Assembly: GCF_026965555.1 (NCBI RefSeq)
Contig: NZ_CP114040.1
Location: forward strand, 992,001 to 1,056,000
Direction: 5' to 3'
Length of the DNA: 64,000 nucleotides
Source: Nannocystis punicea
Lineage (GTDB): Bacteria; Myxococcota_A; Polyangia; Nannocystales; Nannocystaceae
Under the pieces are notes generated by a model, which was given only the letters and a program-made list of their open reading frames with translations, was not told where the DNA came from and made no database searches. Numbering within the stretch: the first letter of the stretch is position 1; each line of letters begins with the position of its first letter. The position numbers and the translations under genes were made by a program. Below are positions 10,673-17,807 of this stretch, one piece after another.

Positions 10673-11902
10673 ATGAACATGGAAGATGAAGACGACAGCC
10701 TGGAGAGCCAGTTCGGCAAAACGAGGCTTACGCTGGAGCGGAGGAGCGTGACGTCAAGAATGGATGGTGCTCATGGGTCCTACAATCCGTGCGAGGCCTC
10801 AATCTTTGTCGATGCCGGCATTCAAGGTCTTGATCTGCTGTATACAACATATCATGAGTACGTTCACGGGCAGTTGGGTAAATCAGACTGGGGCGAAATG
10901 ATACGCCGCCTCAACACCCTTCAGCTAAAATACACTCTTCCTCTTCAGCTAATCCGTTCTGGTGAGATCATGGCCGTCGAGCGAGCGCATTTCGGGTCCA
11001 TCCAGCCGGCCGCACGTCGCGTGATACTTGCAAAGGATAAAAGCTTCCGGGCACAAATCCGTGAACGCTTGCGCGCAAACCCAGTGTTCCAGCGCGGCGC
11101 GCGCAGGCTGTTCGATCTCGGTCAGCGAATCGGCGTCATGAATTCCCTCTGGGTGCGAACCCAGGAAGGCATCGCCACCTGGTTCGGCTTGCGCCTGTGC
11201 AAAGACTTTCTGCGCGAATACCCTCAGGTTTACGACGAACTGTTCCGACACAATGTTGCGTTGCTCTCGGGCCCGTATAGCGATGGATACGAACTGTTTG
11301 ACAAGATCGCGCGCTGCTCCATGCTGGAAGAGAACGAAATCGTGGTCGTGGCGTTCTTCTGTTGCTCGGTTGATTTTCGAAGTCTTGACCTCGTCACCTC
11401 GGAATTGAGTTCTTGCCGAGAGGCGCTCGCGGGCGTGTCCTTCTCGCCCGACCTCCGGCTGGCCTGTCTCGCAGCTAAGATCGATCGGGAAACGCGAGAG
11501 TATAGCCTTGGCGATCTAATGAGCGCTGGCATCATCCCGCGTGCGACGTGGTCCGCCGCAGACCTCGAGGATTACTACATTAATCGTATGATGAAGAGCG
11601 CCGCTCTCGACCGAGAGATACGCGATTGCTGGATAGAGGCTGGACGTCAACTAGACTGGCTTCAGCCGGCACACATCCTCGACTTCGAAGACCTGCCGAT
11701 TTCGTTTGAGCAAATTGAACTTTCAGGGAGCACTGACTCAATGGTGGACGGGTTCACTGTGCATGGAGTCGAAGAATGGATCGAGAACCACGCTTCGGAC
11801 ACGGATCCCATCGCTGTCTATCAACGAAGTACTCGTTTAAAAGATATCTTGCTGCAAACCCTCGTCGGCGAGGACATCCTCATCGAGGCTCCTACTCCGT
11901 AG
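10673..11902 (+). CDS. Unknown protein with HExxH zinc-peptidase-like site
   Basis: 409-residue protein I do not recognise. It has HEYVH at 61-65 in TTYHEYVHGQLGK and, 100 residues later, TQEGIATWFGL with Glu165; a HExxH plus downstream E-G-x-A pattern is the layout of gluzincin-type (peptidase MA-like) zinc hydrolases, so a metallopeptidase is a fair guess, not a proven one. No signal peptide or membrane segment is visible, so it is probably cytoplasmic. ATG 10673 is preceded by AAGG at 10662-10665; the open frame extends back to 10394 but that part overlaps the TetR repeat and is not protein-like. Codons are clearly more AT-rich than in flanking genes, pointing to acquisition by transfer. 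Confidence 0.7.
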   Translation: MNMEDEDDSLESQFGKTRLTLERRSVTSRMDGAHGSYNPCEASIFVDAGIQGLDLLYTTYHEYVHGQLGKSDWGEMIRRLNTLQLKYTLPLQLIRSGEIMAVERAHFGSIQPAARRVILAKDKSFRAQIRERLRANPVFQRGARRLFDLGQRIGVMNSLWVRTQEGIATWFGLRLCKDFLREYPQVYDELFRHNVALLSGPYSDGYELFDKIARCSMLEENEIVVVAFFCCSVDFRSLDLVTSELSSCREALAGVSFSPDLRLACLAAKIDRETREYSLGDLMSAGIIPRATWSAADLEDYYINRMMKSAALDREIRDCWIEAGRQLDWLQPAHILDFEDLPISFEQIELSGSTDSMVDGFTVHGVEEWIENHASDTDPIAVYQRSTRLKDILLQTLVGEDILIEAPTP

Positions 11903-12000
11903 CGCCGAGCATCGTCGTCACCCGGCCGCGATTGCGTGGTACGATGTCGGGGAGTGCTTCCCTCGTGGCGCCCACGCGGAGTGCAGGTCATCGAGAAGTA

Positions 12001-12210
12001 TGAGCGAAGGGCTGACTTACGAGCATCTCGCCGAGCCCTTCAGCGTGGGACGAGCGACCGTAGAACGCTTCGTCTCAGGCGAGAGACGGGGCGGTCGAGC
12101 CCCAGCCGCAGGGAGGCGGAGTCGCGCGACGGGCCACGGCCCGGGAGCAAGAGTTGCTCATCGAGCCGTGGCCAGGGCTTGATCCTGTCGCAGAGGATCA
12201 AGACGTCATG
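12001..12210 (+). pseudogene. Possible IS630-type transposase N-terminal remnant
   Basis: A short stretch encodes TYEHLAEPFSVGRATVERF, which resembles the N-terminal helix-turn-helix of IS630-family transposases, then in shifted frames LRRETGRSSPSR and EQELLIEPWPGLD. No DDE domain follows and no terminal inverted repeats are seen. A decayed insertion scrap inside the island is the simplest reading; chance resemblance is possible. Confidence 0.3.
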
Positions 12211-12219
12211 AACTTTCTG

Positions 12220-12804
12220 TTACACCCCCGATGCGCTCCATCGACCCTCTCCATCCTGGCTCGCAAGCGATACCACCGTACCATCAGAAAGTCGTATCTT
12301 TGACAAGATCGTGAGAAATTCGCTCACATCGCCGTGGGAGAACGGCGGATTGCTGGCGTCGATCTCTAGCAGCGCGGCATGCAGAGATTCGATCGACAGG
12401 CCACCCGGGGCTGCCCGCAGAATCGAAAGAATCCTATATTGGAGCGGATCAAGGTGTACTCCTTTCTTCATAATTGAACGTCCGGTCTTGAACAGAGCCG
12501 CTGCAATCCCGACGAGAGCCTGATTCGTCACCGTTCCGGCAAAGAAGTTAACACTGGCCGCAGCCGCGGTCGCAGCCCACACTGAATCCATCAGTTTGAG
12601 GTCATCATCTCGCACCACCCATCGGGTCACAGGAACCATAAGTGAGAACGTTCCAGGACGAGGGGAGGGGAGCCGCATGGTCACAAACTCAGCAGCAATT
12701 GCTGATGCGAACCGCCGCGCCAAGTCCTCGGAGAGCGCATCGATCCGGCTGGCGTATTCAGCGATTACATTCGCGCACTGAATCTCAGTCTGGAAATCTG
12801 GCAT
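12220..12804 (-). CDS. Unknown protein with C-terminal winged-helix-like region
   Basis: 194-residue protein, not assigned to a family. The start MPDFQTEIQ at 12804 is well supported by GGAGGG a few bases upstream on the minus strand; the frame stays open to 12999 but that extension lacks a ribosome site. Residues around 95-120 include a hydrophobic stretch (AAASVNFFAGT, ALVGIAAALF) that could be a membrane-associated or buried helix. The last third (LQYRILSILRAAPGGLSIESL, then FSHGDVSEFLTIL) has the spacing of a winged helix. It faces the HExxH gene convergently across the transposase scrap and shares its AT-richer codon use, so both may have arrived together. Confidence 0.6.
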   Translation of the reverse strand: MPDFQTEIQCANVIAEYASRIDALSEDLARRFASAIAAEFVTMRLPSPRPGTFSLMVPVTRWVVRDDDLKLMDSVWAATAAAASVNFFAGTVTNQALVGIAAALFKTGRSIMKKGVHLDPLQYRILSILRAAPGGLSIESLHAALLEIDASNPPFSHGDVSEFLTILSKIRLSDGTVVSLASQDGEGRWSASGV

Positions 12805-13193
12805 TTGACACCCTCCGTGGCCAAGACTCGCGTATCGCCCGCAAGGCGGCAAATCCGAACGTAGGTCGGCTACAGGTCGGCGTGTGAACTTTGTCACATT
12901 AAGTCCGGCGCGCTCCTCCAAGCGCCGCTGCTTTCTCGCCACCTCCGCCGATACAACGTAAGCTCCGTGGTCCCCGGCAGCGCCTCCGGCTCGGCCCACA
13001 TGCGCGGCCTTCAGACCGGATCAGCAGGCACGGGCGCTCCGAGGGCGGGCGGATCAGCAGAGCGAGCTCGCCGTCGCCATCGCCGACCTTGAGCGCGCCC
13101 CGCTCGAGCCCTGGCGCCGCGCCATCCGCTGCCACGAGGCGAACTTCAGCCGCTCGGTGCCGTACGCGGCGTACAGCGTCATCGACGCCCGAG

Positions 13194-13445
13194 ATGTCGA
13201 CCGAGAGTGAGGCCGCCTTCGTCGAGGTGCTCGATAATCTCGAGCCGCAGGGGGTAATCGTATTGGGATACAGGTTGTGGAATCACCTCGCCGACCTCGA
13301 CGGCGCGCAAGACGAGCCAATCGTGGGCGCGAGCCAGACCCAGACCTGGCGTTACCCACTGTCGAAGGGAGGGACTTGCCTCGCGTACGGCATCCGGCAT
13401 CCGGCTTCACAGGTAGCAGGTGGCAACCCCACATCCTCGAGGTGA
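13194..13445 (+). pseudogene. C-terminal fragment resembling a uracil-DNA-glycosylase-like protein
   Basis: The reading frame encodes EAAFVEVLDNLEPQGVIVLG, RLWNHLADL and, 45 residues on, YGIRHPAS. The order LxPxxVxxLG, then W, then xxHP is that of the UDG-like fold C-terminus in small bacterial proteins. An upstream piece in another frame (13070-13190: LERAPLEPWRRAI) may be its missing N-terminal part. Too short and broken to be functional; I hold this loosely. Confidence 0.3.
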
Positions 13446-13535
13446 TTCTTGCTCCTGATGCCGAGGCGCAAGAATCCCCGCCTTTAGCGGCCTCATTGCA
13501 TGTAGGTAGAGAGCGCTGCGGAGAGGGCCGGCGGC

Positions 13536-13703
13536 TCACCCGGCGAACAGCGCCGGGTGGCCCATGCCGTAGCGGACGAAGTCCTGCGTGGCCTTGACGA
13601 GGTCGGCGAGCGAGCGCATGCGCGGGTTCCACCACTCGGCGGCCCAGTTCATCGAGCCGAGCAGGAGCAGGCGCGAGACGTTGATGTCGAGGCCCGGGCG
13701 CAG
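13536..13703 (-). repeat. Direct repeat copy 2: 3' end of the intact TetR gene
   Basis: Partner of 10336-10503. Here the sequence is part of the complete TetR gene 13536-14150, so this is the parental copy and the other is the duplicate. Confidence 0.85.
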
Positions 13704-14150
13704 CTGACCTGCGGCCTGGGCCTGGGCGAACAGGTCGCGCCACAGGCGGCTGTAGGTGGCCTCCTCGGCGGCGGGACGGACGCGCAATTGCTCGGGGACC
13801 TGGTTGGCGTTGCGGATCGAAGCGGTCGTGTAATCGGAGATGTGGAGCTCGTAGCGGAGGTGGGCCGCGACCGCCTCGAGGATCTTCTCAAAGGGGCTGG
13901 TGCCCGGCGGCAGCGCGGCCAGCACCTCCTCGACGTGCATGCGCACGCGGTGGGCCCCGACCCACATGACCTCCTCGATCAGCGCGTCGCGCGACTCGAA
14001 GTAGTAGTAGATCGCCGGGGCCTGGACCTCGGCGGCCTCGGCCACGTCGGCCAGGCGCGTGCCCGCGTAGCCCTTGCGGCTGAGCACCCGCGCGGCGGCG
14101 TCGAGGATCCGCTCGCGGGTCCGGGCTGACTTGGTGTCTTCGCTCGCCAT
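13536..14150 (-). CDS. TetR-family transcriptional regulator
   Basis: 204-residue one-component repressor. Helix-turn-helix at about 10-55: RERILDAAARVLSRKGYAGT, LADVAEAAEVQAPAIYYYF, the classic TetR N-terminus. The C-terminal ligand domain includes EEVMWVGAHRVRMHVEEVL and ends LLLLGSMNWAAEWW, typical of regulators of lipid metabolism genes. MASEDTKSART at 14150 is the likely start. The last 168 bases are duplicated at 10336-10503, so a rearrangement used this gene's end. The target cannot be read from the neighbourhood: downstream is the island, upstream a monooxygenase-like lipoprotein on the same strand. Confidence 0.92.
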   Translation of the reverse strand: MASEDTKSARTRERILDAAARVLSRKGYAGTRLADVAEAAEVQAPAIYYYFESRDALIEEVMWVGAHRVRMHVEEVLAALPPGTSPFEKILEAVAAHLRYELHISDYTTASIRNANQVPEQLRVRPAAEEATYSRLWRDLFAQAQAAGQLRPGLDINVSRLLLLGSMNWAAEWWNPRMRSLADLVKATQDFVRYGMGHPALFAG

Positions 14151-14240
14151 GCCGCCGCCGAGTATAACCGCTCGCGCCCGCCGCCGCAGCCGGCGCGCTC
14201 GGTGCGTCCGCGCGCGCGGAGCGAGCGGCTGTCTCTTCGC

Positions 14241-14260
14241 GCATGCCCTTTTAGGCATGT
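14241..14260. terminator. CATGCC hairpin behind the copper monooxygenase gene
   Basis: CATGCC at 14242-14247 pairs with GGCATG at 14254-14259 around a 6-base loop, 14 bases past the stop codon at 14274 (minus strand). It is one of the dispersed hairpin family seen at other 3' ends in this window. No U-tract; a role in transcription end or mRNA 3' protection is inference. Confidence 0.4.
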
Positions 14261-14273
14261 GCGAATGGACAGA

Positions 14274-15713
14274 TCAAGGGGAGTCGGTGCTGACGTAGAC
14301 CATGCCGAGGCACATCTCGTCCTCGGTGCCCTCGCCCCACTTGAGCGAGGAGTCGCCGGCGGAATTATCGAAGTGGCACTCGAGGCGGACGGTGTCGGTC
14401 GGCTCGACGGTGAGCGGCGCGGCGAACTCGTAGATGCCCTGCCAGTTGAAGTCCCAGCGCGGCACGTCGATGAGGCAGGCCTCGGGGGCGCCGCCGCTCT
14501 CGACGACGAGGCTGGCCCGGGCGCCGCGGGTGTGCATGTGCACGCCGGCCATGTGGGCGAGCAGCGGCTTGCCGACGCCGATGGCCTCGTCCTTGTAGAG
14601 GTACTGGATGACCGAGCCGAGGTCGATGGTGAACGAGTGCACGACGTCGGCCTCGCCGGCGGGGATCGTCATCGCCGGGGCGTCGACCATCCAGCCGGGG
14701 TGGGCGATCGGCAGGAGCAGGGCCGGGCGAGCGACGGTCTCGGCGGTGCGGACCATGATCGTCGACTGGTCGGCGATCGGCGCGCCGTTCGGGTGGTAGT
14801 GCATCTGCATGGCGATCTTCGAGCCCGGCTTGACGCGGATGCCGGTGCCCTCCGGCAGCGCGCCGGAGCTGGCGCCCGGCACCCACGCGCCGAGCCACTG
14901 CGCGCGCGGGCTGGCCTCGCCGCCGGGGCCGCCGTAGCACGGGTAGCCGGGCCCGGGGTCGGCGGCGTCGAGCGCCTCGAAGTCCGCGAGCTCGTCCGGC
15001 GGGATGATGAAGGCGATCACGTGGTGCACGATCTCCCGCGCCCCGGGCTCGATCGTGAAGGCGGTCGCGTAGGTCTCCTGGTCTTTGGGCCAGTCGAGCA
15101 GGAAGCAGCGATAGTCGTCGGCGACGCCCTGGGGCGGCGTGAACGGCTCGGGGATCCCGATCTGCACGTCGTAGGCGATCGGCGGGGCGTCGTCGTCGGG
15201 CGGCGGCGGGGCGTCGTTCGGGTCGCCCTCGGGCGCGTCGGCGGCGATCCACGCGAGCACCAGCTCGCGCTCGTCGTCGGTCAGGTCGCGGTCGTGGGCG
15301 AATTGATTGCAGTCGGCGCCCGGGGGCCACGGCGGCATGATCCGGCTCTCGATCGCGGGCCCGAGGATCTTGGCGAACATGCCGGCCTCCTCGTAGGTCG
15401 TCAGGGAGAACGGGGCGATGTCGCCGGGGCGGTGACAGGTCGCGCACTTGGCGTCGAGGATCGCCTTGATGTCGCGGTAATAGGTCGGGCCGGCCTCACC
15501 ACCGGTGGTGCCCGTCGGCGAGGTCGTGGTCGGCTCGTCGCTCGTGGCCGAGGTGGTGGTCGCGGGAGGGTCGGTGCTCGCGTCGGTGCCTGCTGTGCCG
15601 GGGTCGGTCGCGGCGGTGGTGCTCGCGTCGGTGCCGGTCGTCGGCGAGTTCGACGATTCGTTGCAAGCAGTGAGAGCGACCAGCGTGACCACGAACGAGC
15701 GCGCGCGAGACAT
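14274..15713 (-). CDS. Lipoprotein with haem-c motif and copper type II monooxygenase domains
   Basis: 479-residue exported protein. Signal ends in ALTAC (lipidated Cys17), followed by a Thr/Ser/Asp-rich linker to about residue 72. A CATCH motif (Cys90, Cys93, His94) in DAKCATCHRPGDIAPFS indicates a covalent haem c site. The rest resembles copper type II ascorbate-dependent (PHM/DBM-like) monooxygenases: REIVHHVIAF, QMHYHPNG, GVHMHTRG and EMCLGM supply the His, His-x-His and Met ligands of the two copper centres. The haem-plus-copper arrangement is known in bacterial members with unknown substrates. Start MSRARSFVV at 15713. Likely periplasmic or outer-membrane redox enzyme; the substrate is not visible. 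Confidence 0.85.
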   Translation of the reverse strand: MSRARSFVVTLVALTACNESSNSPTTGTDASTTAATDPGTAGTDASTDPPATTTSATSDEPTTTSPTGTTGGEAGPTYYRDIKAILDAKCATCHRPGDIAPFSLTTYEEAGMFAKILGPAIESRIMPPWPPGADCNQFAHDRDLTDDERELVLAWIAADAPEGDPNDAPPPPDDDAPPIAYDVQIGIPEPFTPPQGVADDYRCFLLDWPKDQETYATAFTIEPGAREIVHHVIAFIIPPDELADFEALDAADPGPGYPCYGGPGGEASPRAQWLGAWVPGASSGALPEGTGIRVKPGSKIAMQMHYHPNGAPIADQSTIMVRTAETVARPALLLPIAHPGWMVDAPAMTIPAGEADVVHSFTIDLGSVIQYLYKDEAIGVGKPLLAHMAGVHMHTRGARASLVVESGGAPEACLIDVPRWDFNWQGIYEFAAPLTVEPTDTVRLECHFDNSAGDSSLKWGEGTEDEMCLGMVYVSTDSP

Positions 15714-15917
15714 CACAGCCAGGATATCGCGCGCGGGCCGGGCGGGGGAGCCAGGGCGGCGAGAGGAATCGCGGTGGGACGCGGGGCCGGTGGCCGCGGC
15801 GGGGTCGCGCAACCGGCGCGAAGGCGAGGCTCGGTATCGCGGCGTGCGTCGGGCCGGGCGGTGCGTGGAGACGTCGGCGCGAGCGGCTGCCTCGAAGGAC
15901 AGGTTGATGCGCGGGCC

Positions 15918-16547
15918 TCAAGTGGCCGCGCGAGGCCGGTCGCCGCGCAACCAGCCGGCGAGCATGCCGACCATCTCGTCGACGAGGGCGCCCGAGCTGG
16001 TGTCCTCCTGGCGCTCGAGCACGCCGTGGTAGACGACGGACCTGCAGATCGTCGCCAGCATCCAGCCGGCCAGGTCGAGCCGCGGCGAGCGGACGCCGGA
16101 AGCGGAGAGGAAGCGGGTGACGTCGGCCGCGCAGCGCTCGCCGGCGGTGGCCGAGCGCCGCCCGCGGAGGCGCGGCACCTCCTCGGTGAAGACCCGCTGC
16201 AGGGCCGGCTCGATCGTCTGCGCGGCCACGTAGGCCTCGACCAGCGCGCGCAGGGTCGACTCGAGGCCGCCGCCGCGCGGGCGCGCGAGCGCGGCCATCA
16301 TGGCCGCGTCGGTGCGCTCGCCGTGGCGCCGCTCGAGCTCGACGACGATCGCCTCCTTGTTGGGGAAGAACTGGTAGAGCGAGGCGATGTTGACCCCGGC
16401 CCGCTCGGCGATCCGGTTGGTCGTGAGGCGGGCGTAGCCGTCGCGCACCAAAATGTAAGCTGCAGCTTGCAAAACGGCGTCGACGGTCGCCTGCGAGCGG
16501 GCCTGAACGGGGCTGCGGCGGGGATCGATGCGGCGCTTGGCGGCCAT
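15918..16547 (-). CDS. TetR-family regulator divergent from an SDR gene
   Basis: 209-residue repressor. Residues 15-65 form the DNA-binding part: ATVDAVLQAAAYILVRDGYA, LTTNRIAERAGVNIASLYQF and FPNKEAIVVEL, all typical of TetR. Start MAAKRRIDPRR at 16547. It is transcribed away from the SDR gene at 16611; the 63-base gap contains a perfect 12-base palindrome between likely -35 and -10 boxes, so the regulator probably represses the SDR gene and perhaps itself. A second palindrome with the same AAGC/GCTT half-sites lies inside its own coding region at 16456-16467. Confidence 0.92.
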   Translation of the reverse strand: MAAKRRIDPRRSPVQARSQATVDAVLQAAAYILVRDGYARLTTNRIAERAGVNIASLYQFFPNKEAIVVELERRHGERTDAAMMAALARPRGGGLESTLRALVEAYVAAQTIEPALQRVFTEEVPRLRGRRSATAGERCAADVTRFLSASGVRSPRLDLAGWMLATICRSVVYHGVLERQEDTSSGALVDEMVGMLAGWLRGDRPRAAT

Positions 16548-16571
16548 GCGAGACAGGGTGGCGAACGCAAG

Positions 16572-16600
16572 CTGACGAGGCAAGCAATTGCTTATATTTT
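16572..16600 (+). promoter_or_regulatory. SDR promoter with palindromic TetR operator
   Basis: CTGACG at 16572-16577 and TATTTT at 16595-16600, spacer 17. AAGCAATTGCTT at 16582-16593 is a perfect 12-base palindrome filling the spacer, the standard position for a repressor operator between divergent TetR and target genes. Confidence 0.55.
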
Positions 16601-16610
16601 TAAAAGTGTG

Positions 16611-17513
16611 ATGAACGAGATGCACGTCGAGCGGCCGCTCCGCGGTCACAACTACGTCTTCAGCGGCGGGACCGCGGGGATCGGCCTGGCCGCGGCGACG
16701 GCGATCGCCCGCCGCGGGCCGGCGATCTTGCTGCTCGGGCGCGACGCCGAGCGGGGCGAGCGGGCGGCGGCCCAGGTGCGGGCGGCGGGGGCCGAGGAGG
16801 CGGTGTTCCGCGCGGTGGACCTGACGACGATGGCCGGGGTGGGGCAGGCGATCGAGGCGATCGGGGAGTGGCGTCCGGTGCTGCACGGGCTGGTGCACAC
16901 TGCGATGACCGCGGCGATGCGGCGCGTCGACACTGCCGAGGGCTTCGAGCGCGCGTTCGGGCTGCAGTACCTGGCCCGGTACGCGCTCAACCGCGGGCTG
17001 CTGGCGGCGCTGGCGAGCTCGGGCGACGGGCGGATCGTCCATGTCGGGGCGAAGGCGCCGAAGGGCCTGCTGCCGGACCTCGACGACCTGCATTTCGAGC
17101 GCCGCCGCTGGTCGCTGCTGGCGGCGTTGATGTCGTCGCAGGTGCTCGGCTACCTGCACGTGCAAGCGGCGGCGCAGCGCTGGCGCGACCTGCCGGTCAC
17201 GGCGAGCATCGTCTGCGTCGGCATGACCCGCACCGATACAGTGCGCGGCTGGCCGTGGTTCATCCGCGGGCTCTATCGCCTGTTCGGGACCTCGCCCGAG
17301 CGCTCGGCGGCCAACGTGGTCGGGCTGCTCACCGCGGCCGACGTCCGCCGCGCGAACGGTGCCATCTTCTTCGACCCGCGGCGCTTCGAGCCGACGCCGA
17401 TGAGTTTCGATCCCGCGCTGGCGCGGCGCACGTGGGAGCTGTCGGAGGGGCTGGCGCGGTCGCGCGGGCTGGTGCTGCCGGAGGACGGGTATGTTTATAA
17501 GGACATGTCCTGA
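16611..17513 (+). CDS. Short-chain dehydrogenase-like protein with atypical active site
   Basis: 300-residue Rossmann-fold protein of the SDR superfamily. The cofactor loop FSGGTAGIGLA (TGxxxGIG class) and GLVHTAMT are clear, and GRIVHVGAKAPKG lies where the catalytic Ser strand should be. However no YxxxK is present: the expected position reads SSQVLGYLHVQAAAQRW, and the Ser is not obvious. It may bind nucleotide without classic SDR catalysis, or act through other residues. ATG 16611 is used; ATG 16620 is also possible. The stop overlaps a GGACATGTCC palindrome. Under the divergent TetR regulator by inference from the operator. Confidence 0.82.
   Translation: MNEMHVERPLRGHNYVFSGGTAGIGLAAATAIARRGPAILLLGRDAERGERAAAQVRAAGAEEAVFRAVDLTTMAGVGQAIEAIGEWRPVLHGLVHTAMTAAMRRVDTAEGFERAFGLQYLARYALNRGLLAALASSGDGRIVHVGAKAPKGLLPDLDDLHFERRRWSLLAALMSSQVLGYLHVQAAAQRWRDLPVTASIVCVGMTRTDTVRGWPWFIRGLYRLFGTSPERSAANVVGLLTAADVRRANGAIFFDPRRFEPTPMSFDPALARRTWELSEGLARSRGLVLPEDGYVYKDMS
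17501..17510. repeat. GGACATGTCC palindrome at the SDR stop codon
   Basis: Perfect 10-base palindrome directly before the TGA at 17511-17513. A related copy with the same following bases (CATGTCCTGAAGGCG) is at 17611-17625. Member of the dispersed CATGTCC family. Confidence 0.55.
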
Positions 17514-17536
17514 AGGCGGGGTGAAGCGAGACGTCG

Positions 17537-17600
17537 TCTCTTCGACCGGCGGCGGTTCGAGCCGACGCCGCTGGCCTCGTACGCCGCGCTGGTGAGATGT
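17537..17600 (+). pseudogene. Duplicated tail fragment of an SDR paralogue
   Basis: The bases encode FDRRRFEPTPLASYAALV, a near copy of FDPRRFEPTPMSFDPALA from the SDR gene at about 17371-17424, and the following hairpin sequence is also repeated. This looks like the last remains of a tandem SDR gene. Nothing else was recognised between 17514 and 17807. Confidence 0.55.
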
Positions 17601-17807
17601 CCAAGAGAACATGTCCTGAAGGCGTGGTGGCACGAGGCCTCATTCGCGCGGGCCTCGCCCGGCGCGCGCACGGACGCGCGGGCGTCGGCGCGAGTTTGCC
17701 CGTGAACGGCGTGCGACGGGCCGCCAGCGCGCGCGCGCTTGCGAGGGGCGGGGGGCGCCGGTAGCGTCGAACCCTGACATGCAGGGTGGCGCACCGCGGG
17801 AGGCCGC

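Noticed and set aside
14202..16610. Long N-terminal extension of the SDR frame
   Set aside because: Runs antisense through three genes; the SDR family start and promoter place the true start at 16611.
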